From the NCBI RefSeq assembly GCF_031085295.1, contig NZ_JAVFWO010000003.1, forward strand, positions 434,001 to 498,000: a DNA stretch of 64,000 nt, read 5' to 3'. Shown here piece after piece: positions 25,209 to 34,556 of the stretch. The notes under the pieces were generated by a model. It was not told the DNA's origin. It was given only the letters and a program-made list of their open reading frames with translations, and searched no databases. Position 1 is the first letter of the stretch. Each line of letters starts with the position of its first letter. Both the position numbers and the translations under genes were made by a program. This stretch comes from Microbacterium psychrotolerans. GTDB lineage: Bacteria > Actinomycetota > Actinomycetes > Actinomycetales > Microbacteriaceae.

Positions 25209-27467
25209 ATGACCGCTCCCTCGCCGAGCCGGGCGTTCGCGCCCGCCGCCCGCACCTGGTCGATCGTCGCGCTCACAGGCGCGATCGTGGCCGGACTGAT
25301 CGGCGGCCAGCCGGCGTGGGGCCTGGAATCCGATCCGCCGCCCGAGCCGTCGACCGCGAGCGGTTCGATCTCGGGCGTCGTGACGACCGAAGCCGGCGAG
25401 CCGGCCGCGGGTGTGCAGGTGGTCGCCCACCGCTACCGGGCGGACTGGAGCACGTGGATGTGGGAGTCGTCGGCACCCGCCGGCGCGGACGGCGCCTACT
25501 CCCTCGCCGGACTTCGCGACGGTGAGTACCGGCTCGAGTTCCAGACCGGTTACGCGTCGGCGAGCCTGACGCCCGAGTGGTGGGAGGATGCCGCGGACGT
25601 CTGGTCGGCGACGACCCTCACCGTGGCTGACGGCACAGTGATCACCGGCATCAGTGCGAGCCTCAGCCCCGGCGCCACGATCAGCGGCACGGTGACCGAT
25701 GAGTCCGGTGCACCAGTGCCGGGCGTGTCCGTTCGGGCGCTGGATCCGGCCTCAGGGAGCTGGCGCAGTTACACGAACACCGACGCAGCGGGCGTCTACG
25801 AACTGACCGGCTTGAAGGCCGGCGGTTACGCGATCGAGTTCGCTCCGCTCGGCGTGAGCGGTCCGGTCGCCGGCGAGTGGTGGGACGATGCCGCCTCTCG
25901 CGCGGACGCGGAAGTCGTCACCGTCTCCAGCGCTGGCTCGGTGTCGGGAATCGACGCCGTGCTCGCGGCGGCCGGGTCCATCTCCGGTGTCGTGACCGAC
26001 ACGACAGGCACTCCGGCGCCGAACGTGTACATCGGTGTCTACCGCGCGAGCAGCGATGGTATCGGCGATTGGGTCGGTTCGGCAGCAACCGATGCATCGG
26101 GTGCTTACAGCGTGACGGGGCTCGCCTTTGGTGAGTACAAGGTGCAGTTCTCGAGTTGGGGATCGCTACTCGCAGAGTGGTACGACGATGCGGCCGACGT
26201 CTGGTCGGCTACTTCCGTGACGGTGGAAGCCGGATCGACAACGTCCGTCGACGGCGAACTCACGGTGGGGGCGACGATCGCCGGCGTCGTCACCGATGAG
26301 GCGGGGCAGCCGGTGGGGAACGTCTCGGTCTGGGCGCGCCCGGCCACCAGCGATGGAACAGGCTTCCCGACCGGGGTGAGCACCTCGCCGGACGGCACCT
26401 ACTCGCTGAGCGGTCTCGCGCCCGGCGAGTATCGCGTGCAGTTCGAGACGGACCAGGCCGCGACGAACGTCGCTGGCGAGTGGTGGGACGAGGCGAAGAC
26501 GGAGGCGGCAGCGACAGTGCTGACGCTCGAGGCAGGCGAGGTCTTCGAAGGGGTCAGTCCTGTGCTCTCGCCGGGAGCAGGGATCAGTGGAGTCGTTCGT
26601 GATGGCAGCGGAGCGCCGCTGACCGACGCTCAGGTGACCTTGCACGCCGTCGACGGCACCTGGCTCGCGAACGCGTGGACGGGACCCGACGGCTCGTACC
26701 GCTTCCAGGGGCTCGATGCCGGCTCGTACCGCCTGGAATTCCGGACCCAGGTGGGTGAGCAGGCGTTCCTGAGCGAGTGGTGGAACAACGCGCCCGACCT
26801 CGCATCCGCCGACGACCTCGTCACTGTCGCGGGGGCAACACTGGCGGGGATCGACGCGGTCCTCTCGGTCGAGGATGGCTCCGTGCTCGAGACGAACTCC
26901 GCATCGCTTTCTGGCGTTGTCACCGATGTGGCGGGGAATCCGCTCGAAGGCGTCAGCGTATCCGTCGACGCCGGCACGTGGGGAGGAGGCGGACAGACCG
27001 ATGCCAGCGGAGCATGGTCGATGACGTCGCTGCCCGCGGGCACCTACCGGGTGTCGTTCTCCGCCGAGATCGACGGCCTGCTCGTCACGGAATGGTGGGA
27101 GGACGCGGCGGACTCCGACTCGGCGACCCCGATCCGGCTTGCGAACGCCGAGCAGCGCAGCGGGATCGACGCCGTCCTCGGGTCAGCCGCCCTTCCGGTG
27201 CTGGACTCGTCGACTCCGAAGATCACCGGTGCGCTGCGCGTCGGCGCTGTCGTCAAGGCTCATCCTCGCGGGTGGACCGACGGCACGCAGTTCGCGTTCC
27301 AGTGGCTCGCGGACGGAGAACCCATCACGAACGAGACCGGCGCGTCGCTCGAGATCACGCCTGAGCTGGCGGGCGCGCGCCTCACCGTCGTCGTGACCGG
27401 ATCGCTGCCGGGATACCAGATCGTCATGAAGACGTCGGCGCCGACCGTGCCCGTCGCAACGCGCTAG
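25209..27467 (+). CDS. Secreted six-repeat carboxypeptidase-regulatory-like protein
   Basis: 752 aa from ATG 25209, with GAAAGAAGGA upstream. A signal peptide (about 1-38, ending near AWG) is followed by six repeats of about 90-105 residues (about 50-660). Each repeat opens with SG(V/T)VTDxxGxP and closes with an EWW(E/D)DAAD-like block. Repeats 1-6 begin at approximately residues 52, 156, 256, 356, 457 and 563. A last Ig-like module (IRVGxxVxAxPRGWTDGTQFAFQWLADG, about 675-705) ends the protein. Such Cna-B-like folds are usual for surface or secreted adhesion and scaffold proteins. No LPXTG sorting signal or membrane anchor is visible, so it should be released or wall-associated. Confidence 0.88.
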   Translation: MTAPSPSRAFAPAARTWSIVALTGAIVAGLIGGQPAWGLESDPPPEPSTASGSISGVVTTEAGEPAAGVQVVAHRYRADWSTWMWESSAPAGADGAYSLAGLRDGEYRLEFQTGYASASLTPEWWEDAADVWSATTLTVADGTVITGISASLSPGATISGTVTDESGAPVPGVSVRALDPASGSWRSYTNTDAAGVYELTGLKAGGYAIEFAPLGVSGPVAGEWWDDAASRADAEVVTVSSAGSVSGIDAVLAAAGSISGVVTDTTGTPAPNVYIGVYRASSDGIGDWVGSAATDASGAYSVTGLAFGEYKVQFSSWGSLLAEWYDDAADVWSATSVTVEAGSTTSVDGELTVGATIAGVVTDEAGQPVGNVSVWARPATSDGTGFPTGVSTSPDGTYSLSGLAPGEYRVQFETDQAATNVAGEWWDEAKTEAAATVLTLEAGEVFEGVSPVLSPGAGISGVVRDGSGAPLTDAQVTLHAVDGTWLANAWTGPDGSYRFQGLDAGSYRLEFRTQVGEQAFLSEWWNNAPDLASADDLVTVAGATLAGIDAVLSVEDGSVLETNSASLSGVVTDVAGNPLEGVSVSVDAGTWGGGGQTDASGAWSMTSLPAGTYRVSFSAEIDGLLVTEWWEDAADSDSATPIRLANAEQRSGIDAVLGSAALPVLDSSTPKITGALRVGAVVKAHPRGWTDGTQFAFQWLADGEPITNETGASLEITPELAGARLTVVVTGSLPGYQIVMKTSAPTVPVATR

Positions 27468-27485
27468 AGCGCTCATCGGCGACCA

Positions 27486-27516
27486 GGGGCCGGCTTCTCC
27501 GAGGAGAGGTCGGCCC
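27486..27516. terminator. Imperfect hairpin, possible terminator
   Basis: An imperfect stem GGCCGG...CTTCTCC / GGAGA...CGGCC follows the repeat-protein gene, between it and the convergent MerR gene. Confidence 0.4.
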
Positions 27517-27556
27517 TCGGCGGTTCTCCGTGCGCGTTCGGTCTCGCTCCGCTCGC

Positions 27557-28177
27557 TCACCGACCGGGTGCTGAGGCGCTCCGCTCCACCAGGAGGTGGT
27601 GGTGCGCGAGGCGGCGCAGCGCGAGCATGACCGGCTCGTACATCGCCGTGCCCAGCACGGCGTAGGTCACCGCGTCGGCGGGCGACATGCCCGCGATCGG
27701 TGCGACCTCCTGGGCCGCGACCTTGCGCATCGCGTCGCCGTAGCGGCCGAGCACGGCGGGGGAGGCATCCAATCCCGCCGCATCCAGCGCGCGCAGCGCC
27801 TCGTCGAGCTGAGCCACCGCGGTGAAGTCGGCGTCGTAGGTGAGGTCGAGGGCTGCGATCGCCTCGCGGGCACGCGGGTAGTCGTCGCGCCCGCCTTCGA
27901 CGTAGGGCGGAAGCGCGCCGACGGCGCGTCCGAGCGTCTCCATCGGGTCGTCGAGCGGGGAATCGACGAGGTCGAGCACTTCGCGCACCCGCACCAGGGG
28001 CAGGCCGCGCACGTCGGCGAGCGCCGCGATGAGCCGCAGGCGGGCAAGGTGCTCCTCGCCGTACTCGGCGCGCGTCGCCGACAGAGTCTGTCCGCGCGGC
28101 AGCATGCCCTCGCGGATGTAGAACTTCACGGTCGCCACGGGGACACCGCTCCGCTCCGACAGCTCAGAGATCTTCAT
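27557..28177 (-). CDS. MerR-family transcriptional regulator
   Basis: 206 aa from ATG 28177 (a GTG one codon earlier is possible). The MerR winged helix (about 1-70) shows KISELSERSGVPVATVKFYIREGMLP. The rest is a helical effector region; no metal-binding Cys cluster is seen, so it probably senses a small organic ligand. It is divergent from a small membrane protein gene across an AT-rich stretch with ATAGCTAT, which may be its site. The effector-domain type is unclear. Confidence 0.87.
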   Translation of the reverse strand: MKISELSERSGVPVATVKFYIREGMLPRGQTLSATRAEYGEEHLARLRLIAALADVRGLPLVRVREVLDLVDSPLDDPMETLGRAVGALPPYVEGGRDDYPRAREAIAALDLTYDADFTAVAQLDEALRALDAAGLDASPAVLGRYGDAMRKVAAQEVAPIAGMSPADAVTYAVLGTAMYEPVMLALRRLAHHHLLVERSASAPGR

Positions 28178-28208
28178 CACGGCCCTCCCGACGCTTGTGG
28201 TGGATACT

Positions 28209-28246
28209 ATAGCTATCTAATATTGGAGATCGTAACTATCCAACGG
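28209..28246. promoter_or_regulatory. AT-rich divergent promoter with repeats
   Basis: Between the MerR gene and the membrane protein gene, the perfect palindrome ATAGCTAT and a nearby AACTATCC, which is related to it, make a likely operator/promoter. GATA and CTATC edges bracket the region. Confidence 0.45.
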
Positions 28247-28254
28247 AGGTCACG

Positions 28255-28671
28255 ATGGACCCGATCCTCACGATCGTCGCCGGCGCGACGATCCTCACCG
28301 TCATCGGCGTCATGTCGGGCGGCACCTTCCTGCTGCGGATCGCCTCGGGCGGTCTCCCGTTCAACGGGCTGCAGAAAACCTTCTTCCGCGCGGGTCACGC
28401 CCACGCCGGCGTGCTCGTGCTGCTCGGGTTGGTGAGCCTGCTGCTCACCTCGGCCGCCGGCGCGGCGCTCGTCTGGCAGTGGGCGTCGGTCGGGGTGCTG
28501 GTCAGCGCGATCCTCATTCCGGGCGGGTTCTTCCTCTCGGTGCTCGGGCGCGACCCGGAGCGGCCCGGGCGCGCGATCGCACTGCTGTGGGCGGGAGTCG
28601 TCGTGCTCGCGGCATCCCTTCTGGCGGTCGGGGTCGGCGTGATCGTCGCGGGGGTCTCGGCACTGGGCTGA
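28255..28671 (+). CDS. Small four-helix membrane protein, unknown
   Basis: 138 aa with four hydrophobic segments (about 5-28, 46-66, 73-95 and 109-131). A His-containing loop GHAHAG near 45-50 lies between helices 1 and 2. ACGGAGG precedes the ATG. It is divergent from and probably controlled by the MerR regulator. I do not recognise the family; the size and topology resemble small transporters or DUF4149-like proteins, but no motif decides it. Confidence 0.75.
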   Translation: MDPILTIVAGATILTVIGVMSGGTFLLRIASGGLPFNGLQKTFFRAGHAHAGVLVLLGLVSLLLTSAAGAALVWQWASVGVLVSAILIPGGFFLSVLGRDPERPGRAIALLWAGVVVLAASLLAVGVGVIVAGVSALG

Positions 28672-28712
28672 GCCTGCGCTGGGAACCGGCGATGGGCCTC
28701 GCGGCGGAGGGT

Positions 28713-28718
28713 TAGGCT
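28713..28718 (+). promoter_or_regulatory. Leaderless-type -10 (TAGGCT)
   Basis: TAGGCT, then 6 nt, then the ATG of the SseB-family gene; no ribosome site is present. Confidence 0.6.
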
Positions 28719-28724
28719 CGCACA

Positions 28725-29912
28725 ATGGCCTTGTTCTCGCGCCGTCCGAAGAAGCCCGCCGAGCAGTCGACGTCCTCACCCGAGCCGTCGCCGGCCGAGG
28801 CGGCGGCCGGCGACGCGAGCCCCGCTCCCGAGGCTCCCACGGTGAGCGAGCAGGCATCCGGCGGCGAGTCCGCGGACGCGGCGACCGCGGGGGGCGAGCA
28901 GGCCACCCCCGGCGGCGGCGGCGACGCGACCCCACCCGTCGCGGGCGGGGATGCGGATGCTGCGGCCGGCGTGTCGATCTCGGTCTCGTCGTTCGGCGGT
29001 CTCGGCGTGACGCCTGCCGCCACTCGGCCCGCGGCACCGCACGAACCGGCCGAGAGCGACCAGCCGATGCCGTCCGGCCCGCGTCCGCGACTCGGCACGC
29101 GGGAGTGGATGCGCACGGCACCGGAGCAGACCGAGACCGTTCCGGGTCTCCGTGACAACGTCCTGCTGCGGGCGGCGCTCGGCCGCGTCGGAGATGCGCC
29201 CGCGTCGCAGGCGCTGCTGGACGTCGCGCGCCAGCTGCTGCAGGGGCACGTCTTCCTGCGCGTCAAGGGCGACGCGCGCACGCTTCTCGCCGAGGGCAAG
29301 GGACTGCCGCTCGCCGTCGCGAACGCCGGCGAACGCACCTTCGCCCTCGTGTACTCGAGCGGCGCAGCGCTGCAGGCCAGCCTCAAGGCCGACGGCGACA
29401 CCGACACCTCGGCCATGGGTCAGCCGGTGCTCACCGTGCTGCGGCACGTCCTCGAGAGCTCGTACGACGGGATCATCATCGACCCCGCGTCCTCGCCGTC
29501 GCGTGCCGTGCTGCCGAAGGAGCTGCTGCAGCGCGCCGTCGATCAGGCCGACCCGAAGCTCACCGTCAAGACGCTGCTCGCCGCCGAGCGTACGCCCGAG
29601 GTCGCCGGCAAGGTGGCGGAGGCTCTGACGCACGTGCCGCTGTGGGTCGCCGTCGGCACGGCGGAAGGCGGAGTACCGGGTCTCGCTGAGGGTCGTGACG
29701 CCGACGGGGCGCGGTACCTCGAGGTGTACTCGCACCCGCTCGAGGTCGCCGTCATGGGCCGCGGCGACAACGCCGCACCGATCACCGGCGCCCAGCTCTC
29801 CCGCGCGCTGCGCGGCGACGCAGCAATCACCGGCGTCGTCGTGGACCCGGCGGGTCCGTGGATCCGCGTCACCCGTGACGAGCTCGCCCCGGTGCTCGCC
29901 CTGACCGCCTGA
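28725..29912 (+). CDS. SseB-family protein
   Basis: 395 aa. About 140 residues of Ser/Ala/Glu/Gly-rich, low-complexity sequence lead to an SseB N-terminal domain (about 140-255; DNVLLRAALGRVGDAPASQALLDVARQLL and later HVLESSYDGIIIDP). A second SseB-like C-terminal region (about 265-390) contains LTVKTLLAAERTPEVAGKVAEALTHVPLWVAVG. SseB proteins of actinobacteria have no confirmed function and are sometimes linked to secretion or to thiosulfate-sulfurtransferase annotation by name only. The protein has no signal and is cytosolic. It is monocistronic with its own leaderless-type promoter. Confidence 0.8.
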   Translation: MALFSRRPKKPAEQSTSSPEPSPAEAAAGDASPAPEAPTVSEQASGGESADAATAGGEQATPGGGGDATPPVAGGDADAAAGVSISVSSFGGLGVTPAATRPAAPHEPAESDQPMPSGPRPRLGTREWMRTAPEQTETVPGLRDNVLLRAALGRVGDAPASQALLDVARQLLQGHVFLRVKGDARTLLAEGKGLPLAVANAGERTFALVYSSGAALQASLKADGDTDTSAMGQPVLTVLRHVLESSYDGIIIDPASSPSRAVLPKELLQRAVDQADPKLTVKTLLAAERTPEVAGKVAEALTHVPLWVAVGTAEGGVPGLAEGRDADGARYLEVYSHPLEVAVMGRGDNAAPITGAQLSRALRGDAAITGVVVDPAGPWIRVTRDELAPVLALTA

Positions 29913-29990
29913 CGGCTCGCTCGCCTGTTCCGGCGCGCTCACCTGTCCCGGCTCACTGCCGACGGTTCGGTCCGGCGCCGCCTCCGGGGG

Positions 29991-30018
29991 TTGACACGCG
30001 CGCGTCCGGGCGTAACCT
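29991..30018 (+). promoter_or_regulatory. Promoter of ArsR operon
   Basis: TTGACA (29991-29996) and TAACCT (30013-30018) with a 16-bp spacer lie about 40 bases before the ArsR start. This is a rare canonical -35 in this window. Confidence 0.65.
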
Positions 30019-30020
30019 AT

Positions 30021-30036
30021 TCAACATAGACGTTGA
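30021..30036. promoter_or_regulatory. ArsR operator
   Basis: A perfect inverted repeat, TCAAC, 6 nt, GTTGA, directly after the -10. A second palindrome TTGATCAA (30049-30056) overlaps the ATG. Both fit ArsR-type autorepression. Confidence 0.65.
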
Positions 30037-30055
30037 TAAAGGGATGAGTTGATCA

Positions 30056-30442
30056 ATGGACGATCAGGAGCTGGATCGGGCGTTCGTCGCACTGGGAGAC
30101 CCCGTGCGCCGCGCGATGATCGCACGCCTGAGCCGGGGCCCCGCCACGGTGGGCCAGCTGGCCGAGCCGTTCCCGATCACCATGCAGGCCGTCTCTCGCC
30201 ACATCAAGGTGCTCGAAGACGCCGGCCTCGTCACGAGGTCTCGCGACGCGCAGCGCCGCCCCGTGCATCTGGAGGCGGCCGCCCTGGAGCAGCTCACGGC
30301 GTGGATCGACCGCTACCGGCTCGACGCTGAGCGTGCCTACCGGCGGCTCGACGCGGTGCTGGCGGCCGCGGGGACCGTCCCCGCGTCACCTCCCTCACGG
30401 ACCCCTCGCACGACCGACACGAAGAAGGAGAAGGAATCATGA
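30056..30442 (+). CDS. ArsR/SmtB-family autoregulator
   Basis: 128 aa winged-helix protein. VALGDPVRRAMIARLSRGPATVGQLAEPFPITMQAVSRHIKVLEDAGLVTRSRDAQRRPVHL covers the ArsR core (about 10-75), but no metal-binding Cys or His pair is evident. In this well-known three-gene type the regulator is followed by an AHSA1/SRPBCC protein. GGGATGAG lies upstream of the ATG. It overlaps the SRPBCC gene by four bases. Confidence 0.92.
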   Translation: MDDQELDRAFVALGDPVRRAMIARLSRGPATVGQLAEPFPITMQAVSRHIKVLEDAGLVTRSRDAQRRPVHLEAAALEQLTAWIDRYRLDAERAYRRLDAVLAAAGTVPASPPSRTPRTTDTKKEKES

Positions 30443-30915
30443 GCAACCCGCTCATCATCGAGGCCGTTCCCGGCACCTCGTACGCCGACATCACGCGCGA
30501 ATTCGACGCGCCGGTCGAGGCCCTGTTCCGCGCCCACGCCGATCCGGAGCTGTTCCGGCAGTGGATCGGCCCGGGCGAGGAGCGCACCGAGATCACCCAC
30601 TGGGACTTCCGCACGGGCGGCGGGTACCGCTTCGTGCAGCGCGACGGCAACGGCGAGTACGCCTTCCGCGGGGTGTTCCACACCATCCGCGAGAACGAGC
30701 TGATCATCCAGACGTTCGAGTACGAGGGCTGGCCGGACCAGGTGAGCATCGACGCCATCCGCTTCGAGTCGCTCGAGGGCGGCCGCTCGCGGATCGCCGA
30801 CCACAGCGTGTTCTCGAGCATCGAGGCGCTCGAGGCCATGCAGTCCGAGGGCATGGAGCGCGGCATGCGCGAAGGCTACGAGAAGCTCGACGAGCTGCTC
30901 GCCGCGGAGAGCTGA
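30439..30915 (+). CDS. AHSA1/SRPBCC-family protein
   Basis: 158 aa START/SRPBCC fold protein of the AHSA1 branch: ITREFDAPVEALFRAHADPELFRQWIGP (about 15-42), then the strands FRTGGGYRFVQRDGNGEYAFRGVFHTI (about 55-80) and a long C-terminal helix (about 132-155). These proteins bind hydrophobic ligands in a central cavity; in bacteria they usually lie behind an ArsR gene, as here. The ligand is unknown. AAGGAGAAGGA precedes the start. It is coupled to the regulator by ATGA overlap. Confidence 0.9.
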   Translation: MSNPLIIEAVPGTSYADITREFDAPVEALFRAHADPELFRQWIGPGEERTEITHWDFRTGGGYRFVQRDGNGEYAFRGVFHTIRENELIIQTFEYEGWPDQVSIDAIRFESLEGGRSRIADHSVFSSIEALEAMQSEGMERGMREGYEKLDELLAAES

Positions 30916-30918
30916 GCC

Positions 30919-31515
30919 ATGGGCAAGGTCGTCTGCTCCGCATCCATGTCGCTCGACGGCTTCGTCGCCCACGAGGACAACGACCCCGGGCGGCTGTTCG
31001 ACTGGTACGAGGCCGGAGACGTCGAGGTCGTCACCGCGAGCGAGCCCGCGGCGTTCCACCTCACCCCGACGAGTGCCGACTACTGGCGGGACTGGGTCGG
31101 CCAGATCGGCTGTCTCGTCGTCGGACGGCTGCTGTTCGACATCACCGACGGCTGGAAGGGTGAGCATCCGCTCGGCGTGCCGTTCGTCGTCCTCACCCAC
31201 GCGGCACCGACGGACTGGGCCCACGCCCACACCGGCAACGCCCACTTCGTGACCGACGGCATCGAGGCGGCGATCGCCCGGGCGCAGGAGATCGCCGGGG
31301 ACCGCACGGTCGCCCTCGCGGCGGGCACGGTGGCCGGCCAGGCACTGGCCGCCGGCCTCGTCGATGAGGTCGCCGTCGACCTCGTGCCGGTCGTGCTCGG
31401 CAGCGGTCACCGCTACTTCGCCGACGTCGACCCCGCCGCCGCGCGGCTGGGCGACCCTACGACGATCATCCCCAGCACCCGGGTCACGCACATGGTGTTC
31501 CCCGTCGAGCGGTAG
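30919..31515 (+). CDS. Dihydrofolate-reductase-like (RibD C-terminal) protein
   Basis: 198 aa of the RibD C-terminal/DHFR-like family: it opens VVCSASMSLDGFVAHEDNDPG (about 4-24), has GCLVVGRLLFD (about 64-74) and a C-terminal LVDEVAVDLVPVVLGSGHRYF (about 151-171). The family binds NADPH and reduces a small substrate; only some members are true DHFR or RibD. It follows the SRPBCC gene by 3 bp and is the third gene of the ArsR operon. The substrate is unknown. Confidence 0.9.
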   Translation: MGKVVCSASMSLDGFVAHEDNDPGRLFDWYEAGDVEVVTASEPAAFHLTPTSADYWRDWVGQIGCLVVGRLLFDITDGWKGEHPLGVPFVVLTHAAPTDWAHAHTGNAHFVTDGIEAAIARAQEIAGDRTVALAAGTVAGQALAAGLVDEVAVDLVPVVLGSGHRYFADVDPAAARLGDPTTIIPSTRVTHMVFPVER

Positions 31516-31577
31516 GCGAGCGCGCGGTGGCGGTCGCCACCCCCCCCGGGCGGGTGGCCTCTGTCGCAGCTGCCCGC

Positions 31578-31583
31578 TAGCGT
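31578..31583 (+). promoter_or_regulatory. Leaderless-type -10 (TAGCGT)
   Basis: TAGCGT, then 6 nt, then the ATG of the LigD polymerase gene; no ribosome site is present. Confidence 0.55.
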
Positions 31584-31589
31584 CGGACC

Positions 31590-32630
31590 ATGGCGTCGGA
31601 GCGCATCACCCTCACCGTTCCCGGTCCGGACGGCGACCGCGAGGTCGGGATCTCGAATCCCCGCCGCGTGATCTGGCCGGAGCTGGGGATCACCAAGCAG
31701 GAGCTGGCCGAGTACCTCATCGCCGTGAGCGGCCCGTTCCTCGCCGCGAACGGCGACCGGCCGGTGTCGCTCGAGCGCTTCCCCGAGGGGGTGGACGGCG
31801 AGCGGTTCTACTCCAAGAACCCGCCGAAGGGGGCGCCCGGCTTCGTCGAAGCGCAGACGGTCACCTACAACAGCGGGCGACGGCATCCGCAGATCATCCT
31901 CACCGAGATCGCTGCGGCGGTCTGGGCGGTCCAGATGAACACCATCGTGTTCCACCCCTGGGCGTCGCTGACGGCGAACACCGATAACCCCGTAGAGCTG
32001 CGCATCGATCTCGATCCGCAGCCCGGCACGGATTTCGCGGATGCCGCCGCCGTCGCGCCCGCCATGCGCGACGTGCTCGCCGAGGCGGGTCTGACGGCGT
32101 TCCTCAAGACGAGCGGCAACCGCGGCATCCACGTGTTCTGCCCGATCGAGCCCGAGTGGGAGTTCCTCGACGTGCGCCACGCCGTCATCGCCGCCGGGCG
32201 TGAGCTGGAGAGGCGCCTGCCCGACAAGGTGACGATGAACTGGTGGAAGGAAGAGCGCGGCGAGCGCATCTTCATCGACTTCAACCAGGCGAACCGCGAC
32301 CGGACGATGGCGGGTGCCTACAGCCCGCGGGCGCTGCCCGCGGCCACCGTGTCGACGCCCCTCACGTGGGACGAGCTCGAGGCGGGCGTCGACCCGACCG
32401 CTTTCACGGTGCGTACCGTGCCGGAGCGCCTCGCCGAGATCGGCGACCCGTGGGCCGACCTGCTGGCGAAGCCGGGACGCATCGACACGCTGCTCGAGTG
32501 GTGGCAGCGCGACCTCGGCGAGGGACTCGGCGAGCTGCCCTTCCCGCCCGACTTCCCGAAGATGCCGGGTGAGCCGCCGCGCGTGCAGCCGAGCCGCATC
32601 AACCCCGAGAACTGGCCGAAGGATGAGTGA
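31590..32630 (+). CDS. ligD: LigD-type NHEJ primase-polymerase (stand-alone)
   Basis: 346 aa covering only the polymerase domain of LigD (archaeo-eukaryotic primase fold). Seen are the early NPRRVIWPELGITKQELAEY (about 23-42), the catalytic Asp pair in LRIDLDPQPG (about 136-145), TSGNRGIHV (about 171-179) and the later GERIFIDFNQANRDRTMAGAYSPRALP (about 224-250). It adds nucleotides at broken DNA ends in non-homologous end joining. No nuclease or ligase domain is fused; a separate ATP-dependent ligase lies at 33431. No Ku gene is in the window. Confidence 0.94.
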   Translation: MASERITLTVPGPDGDREVGISNPRRVIWPELGITKQELAEYLIAVSGPFLAANGDRPVSLERFPEGVDGERFYSKNPPKGAPGFVEAQTVTYNSGRRHPQIILTEIAAAVWAVQMNTIVFHPWASLTANTDNPVELRIDLDPQPGTDFADAAAVAPAMRDVLAEAGLTAFLKTSGNRGIHVFCPIEPEWEFLDVRHAVIAAGRELERRLPDKVTMNWWKEERGERIFIDFNQANRDRTMAGAYSPRALPAATVSTPLTWDELEAGVDPTAFTVRTVPERLAEIGDPWADLLAKPGRIDTLLEWWQRDLGEGLGELPFPPDFPKMPGEPPRVQPSRINPENWPKDE

Positions 32631-32676
32631 AGGCCTCACCGATCCTCGCGGTCGTCCCGCCGCTCGGCGTTGAGAG

Positions 32677-33423
32677 CTAGGTGCTTTCAGGGTCGAAGCC
32701 GAGGGCGGCGCGTCCGCCGTCGACGGGGATGACCGCTCCGGTGATGAAGTCCGACTCGGACGACAGCAGGAAGGCGACCGCGCGGGCGACGTCGAGAGGC
32801 CGGCCGATGCGCCCGAGCGGGTGCAGCGCGGCCATCTGCTCGTCGGCATCCGAATGCGCACGCCGGTACTCCTCGTAGCGCTCGGTCGTGATCGAGCCCA
32901 GCGCGACCGCATTGACGCGGATGCCGTGCGGGCCGTGGTCGACGGCAGCTGCGCGCGTGAGCCCCTCGACGGCCGCCTTCGCGGTGGCGTACGGCAACGC
33001 GCCGCGGACCGGACGCTGCGCCTGGTGGGACGACACGTTCACGATCGAGCCCGGCCGCTCGTGGGTGAGGAAGTGCTGCACCGCGGTGTGGCACCCGACG
33101 AGGGCGAGGCTGAGGTTGAGCGTGACGAGGGCGCCGATCTCGTCGGCGGAGGCCGTGGCGAGGCCTGCGTCGCGGAAGACGGCGGCGTTGTTGACCCAGC
33201 CGCTCAGCTCGCCGTGCGTCTCGGCAAGGTCGGCGGCAGCCGCGGCCGCGGCAGCATCGCCTGCGTCGCCGGGGAGGTGATGGACTCGCGAACTCGCCTC
33301 CGCAGCGGGCGCCGGGTCGAGATTGACCACGTGTCCGATCGACGAGAGGTGCTCGGCGATGACGGCGCCGACGCCGCCGCTCGCACCGGTCACGACGAAC
33401 GAGGGGGAGCGAGCACCGGCCAT
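32677..33423 (-). CDS. SDR-family oxidoreductase
   Basis: 248 aa classical short-chain dehydrogenase. Cofactor motif TGASGGVG (about 12-19), NNAAV (about 84-88), a catalytic Ser in VNVSSHQAQ (about 134-142) and YATAK (about 150-154) are all in place, with a C-terminal ITGAVIPVDGGRA. It uses NAD(P)H; the substrate is unknown. It lies 7 bp downstream of the DNA ligase gene on the same strand and probably shares its transcript, though no link with repair is obvious. Confidence 0.9.
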   Translation of the reverse strand: MAGARSPSFVVTGASGGVGAVIAEHLSSIGHVVNLDPAPAAEASSRVHHLPGDAGDAAAAAAAADLAETHGELSGWVNNAAVFRDAGLATASADEIGALVTLNLSLALVGCHTAVQHFLTHERPGSIVNVSSHQAQRPVRGALPYATAKAAVEGLTRAAAVDHGPHGIRVNAVALGSITTERYEEYRRAHSDADEQMAALHPLGRIGRPLDVARAVAFLLSSESDFITGAVIPVDGGRAALGFDPEST

Positions 33424-33430
33424 CGTCGGC

Positions 33431-34477
<1,047 letters not shown>

Positions 34478-34556
34478 GCGCACCATCCTGCCGTGGTCCG
34501 CCGACACCCGACAGTGCTGACCCGGAGCCGGATGCCGCAGCCGCAATGCGGCCGGT

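Noticed and set aside
25209..27467. Wall-anchored (sortase) protein
   Set aside because: The C-terminus has no LPXTG motif, hydrophobic stretch or basic tail.
31545..31560. Run of C bases after the DHFR-like gene as a frameshift site
   Set aside because: It lies outside the coding sequence, between the operon end and the ligD promoter, and affects no frame.
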